DNA of 14,839 bases, from assembly GCA_049589355.1 (NCBI GenBank), contig JBAWAP010000070.1, forward strand, positions 1 through 14,839, given 5' to 3'. The notes below the pieces were generated by a model. The model made no database searches and was not told where the DNA came from. It saw only the letters and a list, made by a program, of their open reading frames with translations. Origin of the DNA: JBAWAP01 sp049589355. Its GTDB lineage: Bacteria > Chloroflexota > Anaerolineae > VGOG01. The position numbers and the translations under genes were made by a program. Of the stretch, positions 1 through 6,672 are shown in pieces; within the stretch, counting starts at the first letter, position 1, and each line of letters begins with the position of its first letter.

Positions 1-1925
1 GTCGTAGCCTGGCCGGTAGCGGTCGGCGTGGGGGTTGGAGTGGGAGTGGCCGTGGGCCCGCCAGCGCCGGGACGCAGGATGAGGCGGTTGCCGCCAGACG
101 TGACCTGGAAGGCGGGCACGGTTACCAGTCCGTCGGCATCCCCAAAGACTGTGCCGGAGGCCACCAGGGCGTTGTCGCTGACGCGGCGGTTCTCCCAGGC
201 GTAGGCGTTGGCGGGGACGATGGTGAAGGTCTGCAGGCGGCGGGGGGTGACGTCCGCCGTCTGCGTCGAGCCGTCGGTGGTGTGCAGGCTGATGCGCCAC
301 TCATCGTCTGTATCTATGGGCGCGCCGTCCCAGTCAAGCCAACTGGCAGACCATTCCAGGTTCAGGTTGTAGCTCGCGCCGGCGCCGGGGGGCGGCACAG
401 GGCTGCTGCCGCTGGCGTAGGTCAGGCCGGGCAGGCTTTCGTCGCGCACGGCGGTCCAACCGTAGAATGGCCCCGTCCAGTTGTAATCTTCGACGTTCGG
501 CCCCAGGCCGCTGTAGCCGAGCCAGGTGTGATCAGCCGCCTCGGTGGCGCCGGAGAAGGCGCGCCGACCCTGGTAGAAGGGCTCGTAGGCCGGCTGGCCC
601 TGGGTGCTCCAGGCGATGATATCGTCCCGCGTGCCGTGGGCCAGGGAGATGTGGGCCATGTCGTCGCCGCGCCGGGTCACCAGTTGTTGCTGGTGATTCT
701 GCCAGTCCCAGACGCCGGTGCCGTCGTAGCTGGTCAGGTGATCGGCCCAGCCATTTGGACCCCGGTTCTCGATGGGCAGATTGCTGGCCACGGTGCCCCA
801 CTTCCACTCGGTATCGCTGAGCCACAGGTCGGAGGTCTGGTAGTTGGTCATGGGCTCGCTGCTGTAGGTGGCGGCGAACACGTTGGGGTAGCGCATGCCC
901 AGGGCCAGAGCACCGCTGCCCCCCATGGAATGGCCGTAAACGTAGATCCGATTGGGGTCCAGCCGGAAGGTGGAGTCGCATAGCGTATCGTAAATAGCCC
1001 GCAGGATGCGCTCCTCGGTGAAGTTGACGATGGGGCCGCTGTTGGCCGTGCCCCCCAGCCGGTAGTCGTAGCTGGCGCTGTGGCCGTAGTACCAGGTCTG
1101 GTTCGGGTCGTCGGGGACGATGAAGACAGCACAGTAGTTCCAGGGGGTCACGTCGTCGTTGCTGTAACGTCCGCCCCAGCCTTCCAGGTAGACATTGCCC
1201 GGCAGGGAGTCGGGCAGCGAGCCGCCGCAGGCCGCGTCTGACGGCAGAGTCACGCCGTAGTTGAAGGTGTACTGTTGGGCTGCAGTGCCCTCCGGCACGC
1301 CGAAGGTGGGGTTGTAGCGGCTGTAATCCAGGTACTGGGTGAAGACAAAGCCCCGGCTGCTGGTGGCCTGCCACACCTTGACTGGCTGGGGGTCGGCCAC
1401 CGTCTCGGCGATGGGGCCGGTCATGTTGCTGACGCCGAAGTCGGTGGTGTTCTCCGTGCCGCCATGCGTGGTGGTGACCGCGTAGTAGAAGGTGCCGTTC
1501 TCATGCGTCGTCCAGACGAAGAGGCCGGTGGTGTCGCTCAGCGGCGTGCCCAGGTCCTGGATTACGTAGTTGCGCGTGATGGGAGGCTCGCGGCTGAGCT
1601 CGCTCCAGAAGGTGCTGGAGCCTTCCCCCAGTGCACCCCAGGTGTCGGTCAGCCGCGTGGCCTGCGCCAGGTTGGCGGCCGTAATGGGGTTGGTGTGGCG
1701 GTAGACGTGGTAGCGCTCGCCGCTGAGATCCGTGCGCTCGGTCCAGGTGAGGAAGGTCTGGCCGCTGCGGTGGAAGGCGGCAACCGATTGCGGATTTCGG
1801 ATTGTGGATTGCGGATTGTGTGTGTCCTCGACGGCGAGGGCCCTAGCGAGTACACTCAGCAGGATCGCTGTGGCCAATCCGGTCACTACGCGGACAGATG
1901 CAACTTGCACGACATGTCTTCTCAC
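1..1925 (-). CDS. Secreted alpha/beta-hydrolase (esterase-like), C-terminus cut by window edge
   Basis: The frame stays open for 641 codons from a GTG start (1923-1925) to the left edge. The start is chosen because an AAAGGA ribosome-binding site lies about 8 nt upstream and the first ~35 residues form a signal peptide (MRRHVV, hydrophobic core, ARALA). Residues ~50-200 look like a fibronectin/beta-sandwich region beginning SGQTFLTWTE. The hydrolase domain follows, with nucleophile elbow GHSMGG (Ser333), acid in HGTRDD (Asp434 or 435) and His466 in ADHTW, in the order of an alpha/beta-hydrolase triad. A further beta-sandwich leads to a Thr/Pro linker (TPTPTPTPTATG) at the edge. The fold and triad suggest a feruloyl-esterase or polyester-depolymerase-like enzyme; the substrate is unknown. 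A heptad repeat is inserted in frame just after the signal peptide. It is the last visible gene of the minus-strand run. Confidence 0.85.
   Translation of the reverse strand, partial: MRRHVVQVASVRVVTGLATAILLSVLARALAVEDTHNPQSTIRNPQSVAAFHRSGQTFLTWTERTDLSGERYHVYRHTNPITAANLAQATRLTDTWGALGEGSSTFWSELSREPPITRNYVIQDLGTPLSDTTGLFVWTTHENGTFYYAVTTTHGGTENTTDFGVSNMTGPIAETVADPQPVKVWQATSSRGFVFTQYLDYSRYNPTFGVPEGTAAQQYTFNYGVTLPSDAACGGSLPDSLPGNVYLEGWGGRYSNDDVTPWNYCAVFIVPDDPNQTWYYGHSASYDYRLGGTANSGPIVNFTEERILRAIYDTLCDSTFRLDPNRIYVYGHSMGGSGALALGMRYPNVFAATYSSEPMTNYQTSDLWLSDTEWKWGTVASNLPIENRGPNGWADHLTSYDGTGVWDWQNHQQQLVTRRGDDMAHISLAHGTRDDIIAWSTQGQPAYEPFYQGRRAFSGATEAADHTWLGYSGLGPNVEDYNWTGPFYGWTAVRDESLPGLTYASGSSPVPPPGAGASYNLNLEWSASWLDWDGAPIDTDDEWRISLHTTDGSTQTADVTPRRLQTFTIVPANAYAWENRRVSDNALVASGTVFGDADGLVTVPAFQVTSGGNRLILRPGAGGPTATPTPTPTPTATGQAT
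1786..1820. repeat. Heptad tandem repeat, 5 copies (GATTGCG type)
   Basis: Five consecutive 7-bp units GATTGCG, GATTTCG, GATTGTG, GATTGCG, GATTGTG. They lie inside the esterase gene and are read on the minus strand as Asn-Pro-Gln-Ser / Ile-Arg-Asn-Pro-Gln-Ser, between the signal peptide and the first folded module. The 35-bp length (not a multiple of 3) is still read in frame with its flanks. Confidence 0.85.
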
Positions 1926-1944
1926 GACTGTAGTCCTTTCGATA

Positions 1945-2041
1945 AGGTGCCAGGCACTTCCGAAAAAGCTATTTGGTTTCAAGGTCGAGGACAAGGAAAG
2001 CGCTTTTACGGTGAAATTCCCAGTGAAAGTGCCTGGCACCT
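1945..2041. repeat. 97-bp REPIN/MITE-like element with 15-bp inverted ends
   Basis: A perfect 15-bp inverted repeat, AGGTGCCAGGCACTT at 1945-1959 and its reverse complement at 2027-2041. Each arm contains the 11-bp palindrome GTGCC-A-GGCAC, so each arm can fold alone and the two arms can also pair with each other. The 67-bp centre has no coding content. It fills most of the gap between the SGNH/beta-helix gene and the esterase gene. There is no T-run, so it is not a classic terminator. The two-inverted-palindromes layout resembles REP doublets, but no transposase is visible here. Confidence 0.75.
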
Positions 2042-2048
2042 GACGCCA

Positions 2049-4826
2049 TCAGCACGTTTCCCCCCAATGCACTGCCACCAGCATGATATCCACAATGTCA
2101 ATATCGCAATCCCCGTCGAGGTCGTAGGCCGGGTTGTAGCCGTCATCGCCCATGTAGGTGTGCCAGCGGGCGGCTACCAGCATGATGTCGGCGATGTCCA
2201 CGTCGCAGTCGTGGTCGAGGTCGCGTAGGAGCGTGAACTCGTCGGCCCCTATGTCCACCGCCGCAGTGCCATCTGAATCGCCATCCAGGGGGCGTGGGTT
2301 GCCGTCGAAGTCAACGGCCGATGCACCGCTGGCCGTGCCAGCGTCAATGGCCGGGCTGTCCGGGAGGAGGTGAGCATCAAAGGCGTCAATGGCAGGGTTG
2401 ACCAGGCCGGGCGAGACCCCACAGATGTCGTTAGCGCCTGGGCAGAGATCGTGCTTCACGTCGTTGATCACCGAGTAGTCCACGTCGAAGGGGTCGCTGG
2501 GGAAGGTCTCTTCGTAGATCAAGCAGGTGTTCTCCCAGGGCTGCAGGAGGTCCGTGTGGCCCTGGAAGATATTGTTGCGCAGCAGAACCGCCTCGGAGCC
2601 GTCGCAGGCGCCGTCACATTCCGCCGTCACCAGGCAGTCCCCCTCGCTGGTGAAGCTGTTATTGATCACTGTCGCCTGATCCCCCTGTGTCAGGCCGATG
2701 GCCAGGGCTGTGCCGAGGGCACGGCAGTTGTCCACCGAGTTCCCGTACTCAGGGTCGTAGTAAGTAAACGGTTGGCCCTCGAAGAAACCGCAGTTGCCGA
2801 CGACGATGGAGTTCTCCAGGAGAAATGGCCCGCGGAAGGTCTTGATCTGGTTGCCGGCGTTGCCCTCAACCAAGGTGCGGCTGATCTCGATGGCGGAGCT
2901 GGATTCGGAGATGTAGAGAAAGTCCAGGCCATCGGAGGTGTTGTAGCGAATGACCGAGTCTTCGACGATCCAGTGTCCGCCGCTGGTGCCGGTGGCAAAC
3001 CCATCGCCGTAGCCGCCAGCGGGCTGTGCCCAGCAGCCGGTGGGCTGTTCGCCGGGGTAGGTTTCGCCACAGCCGTTCCACTCCACTGTCAGGCGACGGA
3101 AGCGCAGAGTGCCCGAGTTCGAGTCGCCGTATTCATCCCACAGATCGCCGTCCCAGCCGGCCGAGCCATTGCCGGCGATGCGCGTGTCCTCCACCGTCCA
3201 ATCGGTAAGGCGACCGGCGTGAACCCCGGCACTGGCCAGGCCGTGGATGTTCAGGTGGTGGAGATAGACGTTGGCCGAGTCTTCGGCGTACAGGCCAACG
3301 GAGGCCCAGGGGCCATAGGGGGGATTATCGCGTTGGCAGGTCAGCGCCGATCCGCCCCAGCCGTGGGCATGGAACTCGACACAACTGGAATGGTCGGTGA
3401 TCTCCAGGCAGGCCAGCTCGACGTTGCTGGAGTCGGTCAGGTTGACGATGAACCAGGGTCGCTCCGCTCCCCATAGCTCAGGGGGGCTGAGGCAACCGGC
3501 GTCCCAACCGGCCCCCAGGATGCGGGTGGGGTTGGCCGGATCGGGGCCGCTGGGGATAGGGGGCATGTGACAGTCGAAGGCACCGCCAGCGGCGCAGTTG
3601 TCGGCGCCCGGTGCGCCGTAGCCCATCATGTAGCTGCCGGCTCCGATAATCAGGGTATCGCCGCCGGCGATGCGCGGCGTCCCGCCTGGTGGCAGGGCGC
3701 GGAAGGGGTGATTCCAGGCACAGGGTTGGTTGATGCCATCGCCGGGGTAGGGCACGTTTGCCAGGCCCGTGCACTGTTCGGGGGAGCCCCCGTCGGGGCG
3801 CACGTAGTAGGTGGTTGTGCTCTGGCTGGACTTCCAACGGTGATAGAAGACGTTGAGCAACTGGACGAACTCGCCGGTGGCCTTCTGGCCGCCAGCGGCG
3901 GTCGGATGGCTGTCCGAGGGACTGCTGCCATAGGCCGAGTAGTTGTTGCTCACGGTCTGGATGTGTTGCACTGCCCCGTTCCACCAGCGGTGGTGGTTGC
4001 CGGTTCCCGAACCCAGGTCGTTGGTGTTGGCATTGCCGCCGTTGGAGGTCAGGACGTTGTAGAAGTCGAAGACGGCCACGTTGTTGTAGGGATAGCTGTC
4101 CAGCCAGTCGTTGACCAGCCAGTTGTTTAAGGCGCGGGCGTTGGCGGCGTGGGTAGCGTCAGTGGCGTTGGCGACCAGTGGCGGTGCAGTGATGACCACG
4201 AAGAGCTTGTCCTGCCGCGTCCTGAAGTATTCCAGGATGTCGTTGTAAATGCCCTTGGCGTTGCCGACGGTCATGTGCTCTGACCAGGCGTCCTGCCCCC
4301 GTAGTGGATTCGTACCGGTCGTTGGCGGATCCGTGGGATTCCCCCCTAGCTGGGAGTTGGGGAAACAGGACTTAAACATGATGATCTCGTTCTCGCCGCC
4401 GGGGTCACTGGCCAGACGAGAGTAGGTGGAATGTTGGTCACTCTCGGTATAGAGAGCAGTGAGGTAAGTGGCGCTGCCAGTCCCCCGGAACCAGTTCCAC
4501 CAATGGCCGATGTCGGTGTGGTCACCGATGCTGTTCGGCCCCCAGCCGTAGTTGGTGTCGCTGACGAAGTAGTTGTTGTCGCGCAGGGCGATGCCCAGCT
4601 CGCCGTTGTCGTCAGCCAGCCAGTTCTCCCCGGTTGAGTGGTGGATGAAGATCAGCTTCACCGTCTGGCTTGGCGGGTTGGGATCATCAGCTTGAGCGTG
4701 CGCTTCCTGGGGATTGGTAACACCAACGTGGCCGCCTGTTAAAAGGAGACTGAGACAGGCCAACACCATACAACCAGCAGCCAAAAGTTTCCTCATTCCC
4801 AGTTTGGGCAAAAACAGGTTTTTCAT
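2049..4826 (-). CDS. Secreted SGNH-type hydrolase + right-handed beta-helix + dockerin-like protein
   Basis: 925 residues from ATG 4826, chosen because AGGAGG lies 6 nt upstream; an in-frame GTG at 4847 would put that site inside the gene. A signal peptide covers ~1-45 (MKNLFLPKLGMRKLL, hydrophobic core, AHAQA). Residues ~55-335 form an SGNH/GDSL-like hydrolase: IFIHHSTGENWL near the start, FKSCFPNSQ in the middle and DSHPTAAGGQ with the D-x-H catalytic pair at the end. From ~340 (TTTYYVRPDGG) a parallel beta-helix follows, then the block SPAIDAG...DFDGNPRPLDGDSDG...DIGADEF known from choice-of-anchor Q proteins. The last ~57 residues are a dockerin-like pair of calcium loops (DLDHDCDVDIAD, DLDGDCDIDIVD). 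The protein probably acts on surface or environmental polysaccharide esters; the substrate is not shown by the sequence. It is the third gene of the riboswitch-led run. Confidence 0.87.
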   Translation of the reverse strand: MKNLFLPKLGMRKLLAAGCMVLACLSLLLTGGHVGVTNPQEAHAQADDPNPPSQTVKLIFIHHSTGENWLADDNGELGIALRDNNYFVSDTNYGWGPNSIGDHTDIGHWWNWFRGTGSATYLTALYTESDQHSTYSRLASDPGGENEIIMFKSCFPNSQLGGNPTDPPTTGTNPLRGQDAWSEHMTVGNAKGIYNDILEYFRTRQDKLFVVITAPPLVANATDATHAANARALNNWLVNDWLDSYPYNNVAVFDFYNVLTSNGGNANTNDLGSGTGNHHRWWNGAVQHIQTVSNNYSAYGSSPSDSHPTAAGGQKATGEFVQLLNVFYHRWKSSQSTTTYYVRPDGGSPEQCTGLANVPYPGDGINQPCAWNHPFRALPPGGTPRIAGGDTLIIGAGSYMMGYGAPGADNCAAGGAFDCHMPPIPSGPDPANPTRILGAGWDAGCLSPPELWGAERPWFIVNLTDSSNVELACLEITDHSSCVEFHAHGWGGSALTCQRDNPPYGPWASVGLYAEDSANVYLHHLNIHGLASAGVHAGRLTDWTVEDTRIAGNGSAGWDGDLWDEYGDSNSGTLRFRRLTVEWNGCGETYPGEQPTGCWAQPAGGYGDGFATGTSGGHWIVEDSVIRYNTSDGLDFLYISESSSAIEISRTLVEGNAGNQIKTFRGPFLLENSIVVGNCGFFEGQPFTYYDPEYGNSVDNCRALGTALAIGLTQGDQATVINNSFTSEGDCLVTAECDGACDGSEAVLLRNNIFQGHTDLLQPWENTCLIYEETFPSDPFDVDYSVINDVKHDLCPGANDICGVSPGLVNPAIDAFDAHLLPDSPAIDAGTASGASAVDFDGNPRPLDGDSDGTAAVDIGADEFTLLRDLDHDCDVDIADIMLVAARWHTYMGDDGYNPAYDLDGDCDIDIVDIMLVAVHWGETC

Positions 4827-4832
4827 GCTAGT

Positions 4833-4838
4833 CCTCCT
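4833..4838 (-). promoter_or_regulatory. Ribosome-binding site for the SGNH/beta-helix gene
   Basis: AGGAGG on the minus strand, 6 nt before ATG 4826. It decides between this ATG and an in-frame GTG 21 nt upstream. Confidence 0.8.
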
Positions 4839-4879
4839 CAACAACACTACACCGAATTGAGAAAGTAACGAATTCTTTT

Positions 4880-4921
4880 GAGATCAGCCCGCTCGGTCCA
4901 GGTGATGAAGGTCTGGCCGCT
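4880..4921 (-). pseudogene. Relic of an esterase-type module (SGQTFITWTER fragment)
   Basis: 38 of 42 bases match 1725-1766 inside the esterase gene. Read on the minus strand it encodes SGQTFITWTERADL, against SGQTFLTWTERTDL in the esterase. No start codon or further homologous sequence continues it. It lies in the 124-bp gap between the beta-helix/dockerin gene and the SGNH/beta-helix gene, so it looks like debris from a duplicated module or a recombination scar. Confidence 0.7.
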
Positions 4922-4947
4922 CACGTTTCACGTCTTCACGTTTCACG
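4921..4947. repeat. Heptad-like repeat (TTTCACG), about 4 copies
   Basis: TCACG, TTTCACG, TCTTCACG, TTTCACG in a row: period 7 with one 8-bp unit. It directly abuts the SGQTF relic, just as the GATTGCG array sits next to the SGQTF motif in the esterase gene. Confidence 0.75.
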
Positions 4948-4950
4948 GCG

Positions 4951-6672
4951 TCAACACGTTTGCCCCCAGTGCACCGCCACCAGCATGATGTCCACGATGT
5001 CAATGTCGCCGTCTTCGTCCAGGTCGTAGGCCGGGCTGTAATCGTCATCACCCACTGAGCTGTGCCAGTGGCTGGCCACCAGCATGATGTCGGCCACATC
5101 CACGTCGCAGTCGTGGTCGAGGTCGCCCAGAAGCGTGAATTCATCGGCCCCTATGTCTACTACAGCCATCCCGTCTGAATTGCCATCCAGGGGACGGGGA
5201 TTGCCGTCAAAGTCAACCTCCGGCGCACCTTCGTTGGTGCCGGCGTCAATGGCCGGGCTGCCCTCCCGCAGGTGGAAATCGTCGCTGTCCGGATCAACCA
5301 GGAGGGGATCGTCTATCACGTAGTTGGTGCCCACCGGTTGATGCCAGTTGTATTTGAAATAGAACAGGTTATGGGACACAGTGTTGATCGCAATGGAGTT
5401 GCCGGTGATGCCTTCTTCGTCGTTGAGGGCGATGATGTTGTTGGCAACCACGGTGTCGTCCACATCGTCCAGCCGGATACCGGCGAGAGCAGAGTTGTAG
5501 AAGACGTTGTTGTAGACCTGGTTCCCGGTCATTTCGCCTTCGCCGGTCCCGCTCTCCCGCAGTTCGTCCCAGAACTGTAGCCCGTTCCCGTGGGCATCCC
5601 AGACCACGTTCTGGTACACCCGGATGTTGGAGAGTCGTCCCCGGCTGGCCTCACCCAAATCACCCACGGCTAACATGGTGCCGTTGCCATAATACTGGCC
5701 ATGCCAGTCGCCGTATACAGGGTGAGAACCACAAAGCTGCTCCTGTCCGTCGTCGGCAAGGTAGTAACCGCTGCGGCGAACCTGATTGTTATAGACCTGC
5801 ACATAGTGGGCTTCGTCGATGTAGATGCCCACCGCGCACGCCCGTTCTACGAAGTTGTGGTGAACCTCGCCGTTGGTTGAGCTTTCCTTGACGGTAATAC
5901 CCTCTTTCTGGGTGTCGTGCACGTAGTTGTACGTCACCACGAAGTTAGAGACAGCCACGATGGAGAGCGCCTCATGGTAACCTATGTGCATGTTGCCATC
6001 TTCGTCCCGGAAGCCCAGTTGAGCACGCCCGACATCGTTGTGGATCACCGTAAGGTTCACGGTGTCCGCCAGGAGGAGGCCAGAATTGCCTGTGCCGTTG
6101 GTGGTGACGTGCGTGATCACGTTGCCAGTCCCACCGAAGACGCTAACTCCAGCGGCGATGGCATTCTGCACGGTGAAGTCACGCAGGGTGATGAAGCTAC
6201 TGTCCTGAATGTTGACCATCCCCTCCACCGAGGCCCATTCCACCAAGTCCCACCACAAATCCCGGTCAACATCGTTGATGCTGCAGGGGAAATCGGGGCA
6301 TCCGCCGTCGAAGATGACCGTGTTGCGCGACTCGCCGCGGATGACGATGGGCGCGTCAGTTGTAGCGGCGAGTCCAGTTACCACCAGTCGCTCGGTATAG
6401 GTGCCGGCTTTGATGATGAGCGTGTCGCCTGGCTGGAGGTGGGCAAGAGCCGTCTCGAAGGAACAGAAGGGTGTCTGGTAGTCACCGGGCCCTGTATCGC
6501 TGCAGTTGGTTTGTCCAACGTAGTAGGTGGTGCCCTGAACCTGTCGAAGGAGCCTGCCCTGAGCCTGCCGAAGGGTCGCCCCGCTGACTGCCAATGAACC
6601 ACCGGCTAAGGCTAGGGACATCAAAACCATCAAAGCAAAGCCAATTTTAGAAATTGCTATCTTAGCCCTCAC
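4951..6672 (-). CDS. Secreted right-handed beta-helix + dockerin-like protein
   Basis: 573 residues from GTG 6672. This start is chosen because VRAKIAISKIGFALMVLMSL...LAVSGA is a clear signal peptide, whereas the 31 residues in front of it in the same frame are an out-of-frame reading of the previous gene's dockerin. The GTG overlaps the previous stop by 11 nt (GTGAGGGCTAA), which suggests translational coupling. After the signal comes an in-frame repeat (LRQAQGRLLRQVQG). Then TTYYVGQTNC opens a beta-helix of the DUF1565/pectate-lyase-like type to ~480, with many N-x-V/I turns such as VYNNQV and NNVFYNS. A choice-of-anchor-Q-like block (SPAIDAG ... DIGADEF) and a dockerin-like pair ending HWGQTC finish it. 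No lyase catalytic residues could be identified, so it may be a polysaccharide-binding or depolymerising surface protein. Confidence 0.87.
   Translation of the reverse strand: MRAKIAISKIGFALMVLMSLALAGGSLAVSGATLRQAQGRLLRQVQGTTYYVGQTNCSDTGPGDYQTPFCSFETALAHLQPGDTLIIKAGTYTERLVVTGLAATTDAPIVIRGESRNTVIFDGGCPDFPCSINDVDRDLWWDLVEWASVEGMVNIQDSSFITLRDFTVQNAIAAGVSVFGGTGNVITHVTTNGTGNSGLLLADTVNLTVIHNDVGRAQLGFRDEDGNMHIGYHEALSIVAVSNFVVTYNYVHDTQKEGITVKESSTNGEVHHNFVERACAVGIYIDEAHYVQVYNNQVRRSGYYLADDGQEQLCGSHPVYGDWHGQYYGNGTMLAVGDLGEASRGRLSNIRVYQNVVWDAHGNGLQFWDELRESGTGEGEMTGNQVYNNVFYNSALAGIRLDDVDDTVVANNIIALNDEEGITGNSIAINTVSHNLFYFKYNWHQPVGTNYVIDDPLLVDPDSDDFHLREGSPAIDAGTNEGAPEVDFDGNPRPLDGNSDGMAVVDIGADEFTLLGDLDHDCDVDVADIMLVASHWHSSVGDDDYSPAYDLDEDGDIDIVDIMLVAVHWGQTC
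6533..6574. repeat. Interspersed CCCTGAGCCTGYCGAAGG repeat, two copies at 24-bp spacing
   Basis: Two 18-bp units, at 6533-6550 and 6557-6574, differ at two positions. The 24-bp period keeps the frame and yields LRQAQGRL then LRQVQG in the beta-helix protein, directly after its signal peptide. From memory, near-identical CTTCGACAGGCTCAGGG units are scattered in many environmental bacterial genomes; not searched here. Confidence 0.8.

Noticed and set aside
532..1374. Arg/Pro/Leu-rich minus-strand frame inside the esterase gene
   Set aside because: Low-complexity out-of-frame product. The true frame carries the signal peptide, GHSMGG, Asp and His.
1945..2041. Terminator between the SGNH/beta-helix gene and the esterase gene
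   Set aside because: The arms are 67 bp apart, there is no T-run, and the same-strand gene downstream has its own ribosome site, so a mobile palindromic element fits better.
2370..3476. Long plus-strand open frame opposite the SGNH/beta-helix gene
   Set aside because: It mirrors the codon pattern of the minus-strand gene in GC-rich DNA, has no ribosome site or recognisable domain, and conflicts with a gene that has a signal peptide, catalytic motifs and dockerin.
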